DNA of 64,000 bases from Notolepis coatsorum (Eukaryota > Chordata > Actinopteri > Aulopiformes > Paralepididae), in the NCBI GenBank assembly GCA_963971535.1, contig OZ020590.1, positions 153,182,034 through 153,246,033 on the forward strand, given 5' to 3'. Below, one piece after another: positions 45,925 through 57,032 of this stretch (position 1 is its first letter; the number at the start of each line of letters is the position of its first letter). A program made the position numbers and the translations under genes. The notes below the pieces were generated by a model, which worked only from the letters and a program-made list of their open reading frames with translations, was not told the origin of the DNA and searched no databases.

Positions 45925-46165
45925 GGTGCGACAGCCGCTCAGGATGTATAGCGGTCGTCTGGTAATCAGACGGTTCCTGGTTCGATTCCGGCTCCTCCCG
46001 GGCAGCGTGTCGAGGAGCGAGACACTTTAACCCCTAACTGCTCCCGATGAGCAGGTTGGCACCTTGCATGGTTGCCTCTGCCGTCAGTGTGTGAATGGGT
46101 GAATGTGAGGCATAGGTTGTAAAGCGCTTTGGGAAAAAAGCTGTTATATAAAAATGCAGTCCATT
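45925..46165 (+). mobile_element. SINE-D, tRNA head and CORE-like body
   Basis: A tRNA-like head with TGGTTCGATTCC (B box) near 45976, then the GGGCAGCGTGTCGA and CTCCCGATGAGCAGGTTGG body, and a 3' end with TTGTAAAGCGCTTTGGG and TATATAAAAATGCAGTCCATT. The tail resembles an L2-type LINE 3' end, the usual route for SINE copying. Confidence 0.82.
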
Positions 46166-46590
46166 TACCATTGGAAAATGGTCTTTCTTCATATCCATCC
46201 TAGGCACACATTCTCTAAAAAAAATTATTCCAGATAGCACAGCATCACCCACAGGGCCAAGGGCACTGAAAGGCTTCAAAACACAATGAGAAGCATTCCT
46301 ACACTAATATAGTCTTTAATGTCCATAGAAAGCAAGTTACAAACACCCCTTGGCAGGTATATGCAAAAAGCACGCCTGGTTTTAAATCAAGGCTTGGTTG
46401 ATCAACTAATCAAGAGCACCTGCATCAATTAACTCCTGACAAACAAGACGTTTGAAATGAATGTAGCGCTAGATTATTGTGACACATGAATAGTGAAATA
46501 TAGACCAGATGTAGCCTACAAACGTGCTCAAACAATCTACATTAACATTTATAAGAGAACGTGGGTGTATGAAGGAGTCTCGCCTTCACA
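46166..46590. other. No gene seen
   Basis: AT-rich, short frames only. Confidence 0.5.
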
Positions 46591-46740
46591 GATGGTGGTT
46601 ACCGTAGATATAACACCAGCCACCCTTCAGTCACCAGCTCACAGCTGGAATACACACTCATGTGGGTGCCGGGGATCGAATCGGCGACCTTTTGGTTACC
46701 GGTTGGCCTCTCCAGGCCGTTCCTGCCAGTGATTTCACAA
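46591..46740 (-). mobile_element. Possible SINE fragment
   Basis: On the minus strand a GATTCGATCCCCGGCACCC word looks like a tRNA B box with T stem, followed by about 100 bp of body. No target duplication was found. Confidence 0.4.
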
Positions 46741-47234
46741 GGGGTCATGAGTTCCGTTCCTTCTTCAGTGGTTCGTAAACCCTATCAGAGGGACACTTTC
46801 ACAGCACCTTGATAATATGGTCAGAATCTTGTCTGAATCGTCATTCTTAACAATGGTGCCAGAGCGCCATCTGCAGGTGCCTTGAAATACTACCGTGTGT
46901 AATATGAATGAGTGGCTTGAATTCTCAGATTAAAGGTCGAATCTGTAAATGTATTTGACCACATACATTTTAGATGTACACTGTATGTGCATAGATTCTT
47001 GAGTTTGACTTGTAGATGGAAAACAATTATTAATTATTATTATTGCTTCTGAAATAATGTCTAAAGCTCTAAAGTCTAAAGCTCTCCTCCAATAATTAAT
47101 GAAGTTAAATAGCCTGGAACATTGATAGAAAAAATATAATTTTATGTCAAAGTTCACCATTCTATCTATGCTTGACTATGTAGGGATATCTGATTAGGAA
47201 ATTCACCAAAACACTCTCTCTCTCTAATGCACAC
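46741..47234. other. No gene seen
   Basis: AT-rich spacer. Confidence 0.5.
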
Positions 47235-47588
47235 TAGGGGTGTAAAGGTACACGTATCCGTACCGAACCGTTTCAGTGTGTACCATACCGTACCGAACGG
47301 ATGTGTACCGAACGAATACAACGGTATGTTTAGCCACTGGGGGCTGTTTTTTTCACAATCTAATATAATTATTATTATTTTATTTTCTTTACAAGTCGAT
47401 TATTAATTTCAATATAGAATATTTGTTGACAGCCCTACAAGTACAATTAGTTACTGCACACTACATCCCCCCTGAGTGGAACATGGAAAGCCAAACTTTC
47501 CCCCACTGTAGCGAAAACCCGTACCGAACCGTGACTTCAAAACCGAGGTACGTACCGAACCGTGGTTTTTGTGTACCGTTACACCCCT
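47235..47588. mobile_element. hAT-like MITE, 354 bp
   Basis: Terminal inverted repeats AGGGGTGTAAAGGTACAC (left) and, in reverse complement, AGGGGTGTAACGGTACAC (right), with inner inverted words around GTACCGAACCG. The AGGGGTGTAACGGTAC start is typical of fish hAT MITEs. No transposase. I could not fix an 8-bp target duplication. Confidence 0.75.
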
Positions 47589-47749
47589 ACTAGTTACTAT
47601 ATGTATATCTGTACATATCTCTTACCTACTCTTACTAGTTACGCTGCTGGCCAGTATGACTTACTACCATAGTGTCTTTATACCTGTATCACTGTACATA
47701 TTAATACTTAATACAACTCTGTACATACATCTGATTAGCACTAATACTA

Positions 47750-47880
47750 ATCAGTGGCTCGGGAGGTAGTGCAGTCATCTGGTAATCTGGAGGTTCCCAG
47801 TTCGATTCCCCTTCTCCCGGGCAGCGTGTCGAAGTGTCCTTGAGCAAGACACTTAACCCCTAACTTAACCCCATTGCAGT
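47750..47880 (+). mobile_element. SINE-D head fragment
   Basis: tRNA-like head (CCAGTTCGATTCCCC) and the first body block, then broken off after the ACTTAACCCC repeat. Confidence 0.7.
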
Positions 47881-47989
47881 AGTCGAGGGAGGCGAGACGT
47901 GACTGTTGATTGGACGAGGAGTTGGGTGGCTTCATTTGTCAGCAAGGGGCGGATCCTTCTGCCGTTGCTCAGGAGGAACATTCCATGCA

Positions 47990-49366
47990 GGGCAGGGATA
48001 CAAATTGGTCAGACTACTGCTTGACCTTACTCCTAGAACCCACCTCACCCCTGCCCACTTTGACAACCTAGGATGGCTTAGAGTAGACGACAGAGTACAG
48101 CAACTTGCAATGGGCCTGGTCTACAAGATACACTACACGAATAAAGTACCCATGTACATGTCAAAATACTTCCCAAAGGCCAGTGAATACCACGATCACA
48201 ACACCAGAGGGAGCTCCACAAATCATGTCAAACCCAGATTCGGCTCAAACAAGGGACTAAACACGTTTCGCAATTATGCCACATCAATGTGGAACGCCCT
48301 ACCCACAGCTGTAAAGGAATGTGAATCACTACCCACTTTCAAAGAGCACCTACGGGAGACTGCAGTTGGAAACTGGCCCCTGTAAATGTCTAAACCCAAC
48401 CCCCTCCAATGTACAGTAAATGTCCTAACCCAATAATACACAAGACCCTCTTCTTAAATCAAATCAAATCAAATTTATTTATAAGGCCCAACAACACACG
48501 TTAATGTCCCCATGGGCCGTACAGGTCTTCTTTAAACAAGTCAAGAAGAAAACATAACAATAAGTCAAGAACAGAACAAGGACACCATAAGGTCCAACAA
48601 ATTAAAAATAAATGCAAATAAATGAAAGAATGCAAGCACTCCCAGACATACCCCACGCGAAGGTAAGGAAAAACTCACTAAAACCTAACAATAGGTAAAA
48701 ATGCTCCACAGGCAGTGTGGAGGAGAGAAACCTTAGATGGGCCATTCAAGGGGGGATCTCCCTTCTTAGATGTTGGTGATAGTAGTGTTGCAGACGGACA
48801 GTTGGTAAGCATGCACTCAAGTGTGTAGTGAAGCACAGATGAGTGCATGCAATAGCAACTGAACATTTTGAAAGATTGAAGATAGAGCTGATAGCGAATC
48901 TATTTGAGGCACAGGGGCGGCGCAGAGAGGGTCGCATCCTCCCCGGACCTCCTCTTGGGACCAAGTAAGGTTTAGTCGATATTCCAATATACAGTTTTGC
49001 TTGTACAGTTTCCCCCACCCACCTCCAATGTACAGTCCCCCCCCCCCACCTACCCAACCTCCTCCAATGTACAGTTTCTACGTCAAATGTATATACTCTC
49101 TTTTTTAGACTCTTTTTGTATCACAAACAGTACTGTATTTGTAAATCTGGTATGTCATAAATGTATAGATGTAGCAGTACTGTCTATCTGTATGTTGTGT
49201 ATGTCATATATGTTATGATGAATTGAAAATGGGGGACCCTGATGTAAACAAGACGAAAGTCTTTCTCTGGTCTGCATCCCCTTAACAATTATGTGTATTA
49301 AGCTGTACTGTATTGTACCCATTCTGCAATCTGTTAATAAAGTTTTCAATCAATCAATCAATCATA
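47990..49366 (+). mobile_element. LINE-B 3' fragment with LINE-C inserted
   Basis: The C-terminal block (KLVRLLLDLTPRTHLTPAHFD ... MWNALPTAVKEC) ends at 48385, and the 3' UTR runs on to about 48455. A LINE-C piece interrupts (48456-48965). The UTR resumes at about 48970 and ends in an AATC-type tail near 49335-49366. Truncated at the 5' side. Confidence 0.82.
48456..48965 (-). mobile_element. LINE-C 3' fragment
   Basis: Same family and orientation as 34601-35130, with the AAATC tail at its plus-strand left side. No recognisable protein. Confidence 0.7.
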
Positions 49367-49539
49367 CACGGCACACTGAGGCCTATACAACAAACTGACC
49401 GGATCTTCCTTTATTCATTATGTTGATTGTACTGTAGCACTATTTTACTCTGTCCATTCTATTGCATAATTTTACTATCTATTCTATTCTACTATTCTAT
49501 TATTGCACTGTATTATTTTACTCTGTCTATTGCTTTTTA

Positions 49540-49880
49540 TTACAGGTTCAAAACTGTCAGGTATTAAACTGTGTGGGTATCAAACAAGAGACTGTCAGGC
49601 TTTAAAACTGTGTAGGAACCAGGCCTAGAACTGCACCCTGAGAGAGGGAACTGCACTCTGAGAGAGGGAACTGCACCCTGAGAGGGAACTGCACCCTGAG
49701 AGAGGGAACTGCACTCTGAGAGGGAACTGCACTCTGAGAGAGGGAACTGCACCCTGAGAGGGAACTGCACCCTGAGAGAGGGAACTGCACTCTGAGAGGG
49801 AGGTTCGAAGGGTCAAAGTGGGTATAAGACAGGAGGGAAGACTGTCAAGTTTTAAACTGTGGATACCAAACAGAGAAGGT
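49540..49880. repeat. VNTR of GAACTGCACYCTGAGAG units before LINE-A
   Basis: About eight units of 22 or 26 bp at 49628-49803, flanked on both sides by related words (ACTGTCAGG-TTTAAA-CTGTG near 49585 and 49845). Its position just ahead of a near full-length LINE suggests a 5' UTR monomer array, but it could be an independent minisatellite. Confidence 0.7.
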
Positions 49881-50036
49881 AAAGACGACTTTGAACTGTT
49901 GAACAGTAATCCAGAACTATTTTATTGCACTGTAAAAAAAAAATACAAATAATAATTTGCATGGAATAGCGCACAAACGAAAGTATGTAGAAATTAGCTG
50001 GTTAGTCAGTCTTGGACTATAAACAATGCCTGTCAA

Positions 50037-50981
50037 ATGAGCCATACTATTGTCTCCATGGCTATAATACAGAACACGCAACGACCGGCTGCCTGTCTGT
50101 GCGCTCCGTCGAGACTGTGCTTACTTTTGTTAATATTTATAGTTTTTAGAGTTTTGTTTGTACCAACTGTTGGTGCATTTAATGTGTATGACCGTCAGTC
50201 ACTCATAGACATTGGATTACGGGAAATTTACCAACTGGATTACTCTCTGGATCAGCTCTCTGAACCACAACAATGGCCTGAAGAGATTCTCCGGAGATTA
50301 GGACCAGATCCTTTGTTCCTTGATCCCAGGAACAGAGGAACCAGACGGCGTGGGAAGAAAGCTGGGATCCATAACAGGCTGAGATCCAGACGCCACCGAA
50401 CACCATTGCCCAGTATATTGCTAGCCAATGTACAATCAATTGACAATAAACTGGATGACATCCGAGCAAGGATTCAATACCAACGAGACGTTAGGGACTG
50501 CAACGTTCTCTGCTTCACCGAAACGTGGCTCACGCCGGAGGTTCCAGACCACGCAATCCAACCAGCCGATCACTTCTTTATCCATCGCAAGGATCGGCCA
50601 GCAGAGTCCGGTAAACAACGTGGAGGAGGTATTGCCTTCATGTTTAACAAAAATTGGAGCGATCCAACTAACGTGAAGGAATTATCCAACCACTGCTGCC
50701 CATACCTGGAATATATAACCATCAAGTGTCGTCCTTTCTTCCTCCTGAGGGAGTTAACGGCGATCATCCTTGTAGGAGTGTATATTCCACCGCAAGCCAG
50801 CAACAACGTTGCGCTCTCCAGACTCCACGACGAGGTAAATAGAATACAAGCGGCGAACGTTAACGCCGCCATTTTGGTACTGGGTGATTTCAATAGCGCC
50901 AATCTGAGAAAGGTATTACCTGACTTCTATCAGCATGTGACTTGCAACACCAGAGGCGGTAACATCCTAGATCACTGTTAA
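50037..50981 (+). pseudogene. LINE-A ORF, endonuclease part
   Basis: After a hydrophobic leader-like start (residues about 20-50), an APE-type endonuclease is readable: LANVQSIDNKLDD, FTETWLTPE, RGGGIAF, VGVYIPPQ, LGDFNSAN and the final ...ILDH. These are the usual catalytic blocks of this family (N, E, Y/D, D-N, D-H). The stop at 50979-50981 falls right after NILDHC, where the family normally continues; the frame goes on to a second stop (TGA) at about 51102-51104. The upstream start at 50037 is a guess. Confidence 0.82.
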
Positions 50982-51107
50982 ACGCAATTTAAAGGTGGCT
51001 ACAAGGCTCATTCTGATAGTGGCTTTGGTAAATCAGATCACGCGTCAATCTTTCTTTCACCAATGTACAAACAGAGAATCAAAAGTACTCCTGTAGTCTC
51101 GTGAGAG

Positions 51108-51680
51108 GTGCAGAAATGGGATTTGACGTCAGAGGAGACGCTCCGGTCTGCGTTTGACTACACAGACTGGAATGTGTTCCGCAACACAGATAACATTAAT
51201 GTCTACACGGAGACAGTGGTGGACTATGTTTGTACTATGGTGGAAGAAACAATCCCCACTACCAAAATGAGAGTTTACCCAAATCAAAAACCCTGGGTAG
51301 ACAAATCCGTCCGTGAAGCTCTGAGAGAGCGCACCAAAGCATACAGCGACGGCCTAGTGGCAGGCAACATGAATGACCACAAGGTGGCGCGATACAACGT
51401 AAGGAGGACAGTGTCAGAGGCCAAATGGCGCTACAGGGATAAAATTGAACTCCAGTTTGAACAAGCTGACTCTAGAGCTATGTGGCAGGGGCTCAAAACG
51501 ATGACAGACTACAAAGGCGCCTCCCTCAAACTGAACAGTGACATCACCTTAGCAAATGACCTCAATACCTTCTATGCGAGGTTTGATGCTGGTAATAACA
51601 ACACCAGCTCACAAGCCACGGCAATGGGGGGGGGGGGGGGGGGGGGTCGGCTGCTGATGGAGGCGCAGTGTTCAGGGTAA
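51108..51680 (+). pseudogene. LINE-A ORF, linker between endonuclease and RT
   Basis: Same frame as the endonuclease part. It has YPNQKPWVDKSVREALRERT and LANDLNTFYARFD, the conserved linker of L2/CR1-type ORF2. It ends in a Gly run encoded by 21 G residues (51626-51646), after which the frame is lost. Confidence 0.82.
51626..51646 (+). repeat. Uninterrupted run of 21 G
   Basis: Homopolymer inside the LINE-A ORF at a place where the family has a Gly-rich stretch. It accounts for the frameshift between the linker and RT and is a likely site of length error. Confidence 0.95.
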
Positions 51681-53062
51681 CAGAGCATGAGGTGAGGCGG
51701 ACCTTTAAAAAAGTGAATATCAGGAAGGCAGCAGGTCCGGACAGCATCCCCGGCCGCGTCCTAAAAGTCTGTGCCGACCAACTGGCCCCAGTATTCACTG
51801 ACATATTTAACCTGTCCTTAGAACAGGCTGTCATCCCCACCTGCCTGAAGAAGTCCACTATTATCCCTGTACCCAAAAAATCCAAGCCTGCTTGCCTCAA
51901 CGACTACCGCCCTGTAGCTCTCACCTCCATAGCCATGAAGTGCTTTGAGAAGCTAGTAAAGGGCTACATCTGCTCCTCCCTCCCCATCAACATGGACCCC
52001 CTGCAATTTGCATACCGCCCCAACAGGTCCACGGAGGACGCCATAGCCCATGTGCTGCACACAGCAGCATCACACCTGGACAAGAGGCAGGGGAACTATG
52101 TGAGAATGCTATTCATCGACTACAGCTCGGCATTCAATACCATAGTCCCCTCCATACTCATAGCCAAGCTCAGGGACCTGGGCTTGAACTATGACCTCTG
52201 CCAGTGGGTCTTGGACTTCCTGACTGGCAGACCCCAGGTGGTGAGAGCAGGCAACTGCACCTCCTCATCCATCACCCTCAACATAGGGGCCCCCCAGGGC
52301 TGTGTTCTGAGTCCCCTCCTCTACTCCCTGTACACACACGACTGTGTGGCTCAGCGGAGTAGCAATACAATCATCAAATTTGCTGACGACACAGTGGTGG
52401 TGGGCCTGATCTCTGCCAACGACGAGAGGGCCTACCTGGAAGAGGTCAAGGTCCTGGCGGGATGGTGCCAGGAAAACAGCCTCTCCCTGAACGTCAGCAA
52501 AACAAAGGAGATGATTGTGGACTTCAGGAGGTCGGGGGTCAAGGACTACAGCCCCCTCAGCATCGACGGGGCACCGGTTGAGAGAGTCAACAGCTTTAAG
52601 TACCTCGGAGCCTACATATCCGAGGACTTGACATGGACCACACACATTGACAGTGTTGTGAAGAAGGCACGACAACGCCTCTACTTCCTCAGGCGCCTAA
52701 GGAAGTTCCAAGTCAGTCAGAAGATCCTTAAGAACTTCTACTCATGTACAATAGAGAGCATCTTGACCGGCAACATCACCTCCTGGTTTGGGAATAGCAC
52801 TGCACAAGACCGAAGCAGACTACAAAGAGTGACACGTTCAGCCGAACGCACAATTGGAGGGGGGCTCCCCACCCTCCAGAACATTTACAACAAGCGTTGC
52901 AAGGGCAAGGCTAAGAGAATCATTAAAGACTCCAGTCACCCGAACAACTGCCTCTTTGAACTGCTGCGGTCAGGCAAGCGATACTGGAGTCTCAAGGCGA
53001 GCACAGAAAGACTCAGAAGAAGCTTCTATCCCCAGGCCATCAGGCTGCTAAACGAACAATGA
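51668..53062 (+). pseudogene. LINE-A ORF, reverse transcriptase and C-terminal region
   Basis: Open for 464 codons. RT blocks are [53 protein letters not shown] and [10 protein letters not shown], followed by [13 protein letters not shown] and the C-terminal [15 protein letters not shown] and [10 protein letters not shown]. The catalytic FADD is intact. The ATG at 51668 is internal; the real protein begins upstream in the other frame. Confidence 0.88.
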
Positions 53063-53849
53063 ATGAACACTACACAACAACAACCACCAAACGCACATAG
53101 CACACACATCCACACGCACACACTCACTTTAAACAAACACACTGTAGCACCCACTCCACACACTTTATAGCACACACCCACTTTAAACAAACACACTGTA
53201 GCACCCACTCCCCACACTTTATATTTATTGATGAAGGATTGCACTACAACTCGTACACCTTACTGTAAATTGTACCTAAATTGTACCTCATCCCATTTCT
53301 GCTTTGCACTAGATAGTACTGTACATTAGTACACTGCATAGTATTGTATATTATATGGTAACTCAGAACATTGTACATATGTCTATACCGAACACTGTGA
53401 CCTCATTTTCTTCTTCTAAATTACATGCTATACTATGTTATTTGATACTATCTTGTCTAGCACAGTCTCTGGAGCGTAACAGTAAGAAGCATTTTGTATG
53501 AAAGTATTCTGTACTTCTGTATGACAACTATTAAAGAAACTTGAAACTTGAAACTTGAAACATCGCTAAAATGGTCAATAACGCTGGCGCCATTGAGTAA
53601 AGATGGGAAAAGATTGATTGAATACTTTATTACAGGTCTTTGAGACCTGTAAAACTAAGAAATGGAGTAACCAATATGATCAAAAAAGCAAAACTGAACT
53701 ATTTTAACGAAAAAAATTAGGAAAATAAAAATAATCCTCAAAAACTGTGGAAGTCTTTAAAAACACTGGGTCACAATAATAGACTCAAGACTAAAACCAC
53801 AAAACTCAACCTGAAAATAGATAACACGGTCATCTCTGAAAAATTTAGT

Positions 53850-55270
53850 GTGGCAAATTGTTTAAACACCTTCTTCACAACTGTTGCTACCACTTTGGTG
53901 AACAAACTGCCGATCCACTCTGGCCGATATGGCATACAGCACATCCAGGCCTTTTATAAGGAACTGGGTGTACGTGAAAATGATTTTAAATTGACTGAAG
54001 TAACTACTGAAGAGGTTATGAAAAAGCTCAGTATGCTGCAGCCAACAAAAGCCACAGGCCATGACAATATTCCCACCAGATTTCTCAGAGACTCTGCTTC
54101 CATCATAGCTCCCATTGTAGCCCATATCACCAACCTCTCCATCAACCACGGTCACATCCCGCAAGAACTCAAGCTTGCTAGGGTAACCCCTCTATTTAAA
54201 AAAGGAAACAAACTGGATCGAGGTAACTACCGCCCCGTTTCTATCCTTTGTTCCATATCAAAGGTAATTGAGAGGCTGGTATATGAGCAGATAGACAACT
54301 ACCTGACTGAACATAGACTACTGTACCAGTTCCAATCAGGTTTCAGAAAATCACACTCCACTGACACCTGTTTACTGTACCTGACCGATTATATAAAACG
54401 GGAGATGGACAAGGGGAACTACTGCGGGATGGTAATGTTGGACCTGCAAAAGGCGTTTGACACGGTCAACCACTCCATCCTACTAGAAAAATTGAGAGCG
54501 ATAGGCTTTGATAGCAAGTCAGCCAAATGGGTCAAGTCCTACCTGGAGGGAAGAGAACAGGTGGTAGACATCAATGGCACCTTGTCCTCGTCCCTTCCAG
54601 TGACATGTGGGGTCCCCCAAGGAAGCATTTTGGGGCCTCAACTGTTTTTAATATATATTAATGACATGAAATCGGCATGCGATTGCAACCTGTTCCTGTT
54701 TGCTGACGACTCGGCACTCCTGGTCTCTGACAGGGATAAGTCTAAAGTGGAAAGTGTCCTGAGCAGTGAAATGAAAAAGATCTGCTCTTGGCTCAGTGAC
54801 AATAAATTGTCTCTACATCTGGGAAAAACAGAGGCCATACTCTTTGGGTCAAACGCCAACCTAAAGAAATCCCAGGGTTTTAAAATTAGAGTCGGTGAAA
54901 ACATTATTGAGGATAAAGAGGAGGTCACCTACCTGGGCTTTATTTTAAATAACAAACTTTCTAACGAAAAAATTGCACAAAAAGTTATTACTAAGGTCAA
55001 TCAAAAAACCAAATTTTTATTTAGAATTTCCTCGTTCATAAATAGAAACGCTCTGAGGACCCTAGCTGGAGCCCTCATCCAATGTCACTTTGACTATGCT
55101 TGCACTTCATGGTACAGCAACATATCAAAACAAATTAAGACAAAGCTCCAGACCTCCCAAAACAAACTAGTGAGACTCCTGCACAACCTTCACTTTAGAA
55201 CTCACCTAACGCCAGCCCACTTTAGCAGTCTGGGATGGCTTAGGGTTGAAGAAAGGGTACACCAGCTTAA
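53850..55270 (+). pseudogene. LINE-D RT ORF, part 1
   Basis: Clear RT blocks: KATGHDNIPTRFL, VTPLFKKGNKLDRGNYRPVS, MVMLDLQKAFDTVNH, GVPQGSILGPQLFLIYIND and LFADDSALLV (catalytic FADD). Then SLHLGKTEAILFGS, YLGFILN and the LAGALIQCHFDYACTSWY block shared with LINE-B. Conserved coding starts upstream of the Met at 53850. The frame is cut by the piggyBac-like insert within QLK. Confidence 0.88.
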
Positions 55271-56338
55271 GGGGAGACACTGCAGGTGAATAGGGTAAAA
55301 CAATTAACTAATAGATATCACAATGAAACTTCCCCAGTTGATTACTTATATTAAGACAAGATTTTTTTGTATTACAAGTTTTCTGAAATTGTATGTTTAA
55401 ATATGCAAATGAGGCATTATCTACTTAAATATGCACTAATTTGCATATAATTCCAGGACAGAAATCTGAACATTGGATAAAGCCATTTTCAAAATTATAG
55501 TTTCATTTTGTTGACATATTAGAGCCAAAGGTTATTACAGAGGGGATTTTGGATATCTCTTTTTATCACTCCATAAATCAGAAAATACTCCATTCAGTCC
55601 ATTTCTATGGTAAAATTCCATATTTCGCCATGTTTTTAAGAATAAAATGTGATATAAATCAGGGTATGAATGCGATATCAACAAACCCTTCTGTAAATAC
55701 CTTCAGAACATAGATATGAATAGAACTGGAAGGTTTGGTGTATGTGAGTGCTACTGAAGTGGAGATTTCTGGCTCAGAGTATGAGGAAAAACTCTTAAAA
55801 CTCATTTTTGGGAAAACGCCTTCAAAGTTCTGTATTGTAAAATGCCATACTTTTTTTTTTTTAAACAGATATTTACAAACACAATACCTAATCAAACCAT
55901 TAGTAATAGACAACCTAAACACATGCCTGATAACTGAATAATAATAATAATAATGATGTTATTGAACTGAACAGAACTACACACACACTACAAACAGTGT
56001 AGTACAGTGTAGTTAACCCCCTAATAGGCAAAAAATATTTGAATAGATATCACTATGAAACTTTCCGAATTTGTTATGTACATATAAACTAAGAAAAAAT
56101 ATATTGCAAGTTTTCTGAAATGTATGTTTATATATGCAAATGAGGCACTTCCCCATTAAATATGTGCACATTTATGGATGCAATAAGGCAAAATGATGTA
56201 AAATAAACAACTAAATGTGTGTTATTGACGTTTTATTGTCACTAGTTTCATAGAAGACATGTTTAGGAAGCAAAATATAACAAAATCTCAAAATCAACAA
56301 AAAAGGGATATTTGACTATTCACCTGCAGTGTCTCGCC
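55271..56338. mobile_element. piggyBac-like non-autonomous element, 1068 bp, at TTAA
   Basis: TTAA at 55267-55270 and 56339-56342. Ends: GGGGAGACACTGCAGGTGAA (left) and, in reverse complement, GGCGAGACACTGCAGGTGAA (right). TTAA targets and such ends are the marks of piggyBac-type elements. No transposase frame is present. A block of about 120 bp is repeated directly near each end (55313-55437 and 56045-56167), each with an ATGCAAATGAGGCA word. Removal at TTAA would rejoin the LINE-D frame exactly. Confidence 0.85.
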
Positions 56339-56342
56339 TTAA

Positions 56343-56619
56343 AATGCTACTGTTTTTTAAAGTACTGAAAGAAACGGTCCCCAAGTACCTAGTAAATTAT
56401 TTTAATAAAGTAGGAGATGTCCACAAACACGCCACAAGAGGAAGCCCCACGGACCTGGTCCCGCCGAGAGTCAGGACATGCATGGGGAAAGATGCATTTT
56501 TTTACTCGGCTACGGTAATGTGGAATGCCCTGCCAACATTCATAAAACTCCTGAACTCCCCTCTCGGATTTAAATCCGCCCTAAAAACATGGCTCAGCAG
56601 CAACTCAAATTGGTCTTAA
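56343..56619 (+). pseudogene. LINE-D ORF, part 2 (C-terminus)
   Basis: It continues the RT protein after the insertion (LLFFKVLKETVPKYLVNYF, then MWNALPTFIKLL). It is in register with part 1 if the insert and one TTAA are left out. Confidence 0.85.
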
Positions 56620-56964
56620 AATGTTTTTTATCTCTTTTATCATAACTTGGCTTTTATTTCTTTTATCATGAGTTGCTTTTAAGGGTTTGCGGATTTTCTT
56701 TTAACATTAGTTAACTGTATGAGTTGTCAGGTTAGGTGTTTTTATACACATTTTTAGGATGTGTCCTGTCTAGTGTACATGTCCATTTGTGTTTCTGTGC
56801 CTTTTTATGTTCCATGTATGGACCACAATGGAAACAAGCCTTGGCTTTATTGTGTTTTATCCATTTTTGACCAGCGTTGTTGACACTGTTATTGTCTTGT
56901 CTTTTAAAATGTTTTTGTCCTACGATTGTGTCAAAATAAAGTATTCAATCAATCAAAAGACTAA

Positions 56965-57032
56965 ATGTTTTCCCCTGAGTATGAGTTCTGATATGTACTT
57001 TTAAGTCACGTTTTGCACCAAATATTTTATCA
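56965..57032 (-). pseudogene. Broken 11th zinc finger and C-terminus
   Basis: After the TGA at 57032-57030 the sequence still reads as a finger in another frame (FGAKRDLKVHIRTH, then a short tail). Two missing bases after the second Cys codon explain both the shift and the stop. Confidence 0.7.

Larger units (their letters stand above)
49881..53562 (+). mobile_element. LINE-A, near full-length L2/CR1-like element
   Basis: It carries an AP-type endonuclease and RT in order, a 3' UTR, and a tail of AAACTTG repeats (53530-53562). It is the best LINE in the window. Three lesions break its one large ORF: stops at about 50979 and 51104 and a frameshift at the G-run at 51626-51646. A 3' fragment of the same family lies in the BEL integrase at 26611-27284. 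Confidence 0.88.
53655..56955 (+). mobile_element. LINE-D, interrupted by a piggyBac-like element
   Basis: A 5'-truncated non-LTR element. Coding runs from about 53655 (one TAG near 53718) through RT to 55270, stops at the TTAA insertion, and resumes at 56343 to end at 56619. The 3' UTR and an AATC-type tail end near 56955. It is related to LINE-B but distinct. A reversed tail-like word (GATTGATTGAATACTTTATT) lies just before it at 53613-53632. Confidence 0.85.

Noticed and set aside
45930..46000. tRNA gene
   Set aside because: The tRNA-like box is the head of a SINE; no complete cloverleaf is evident, and the same head occurs at 34150-34356 and 47750-47880.
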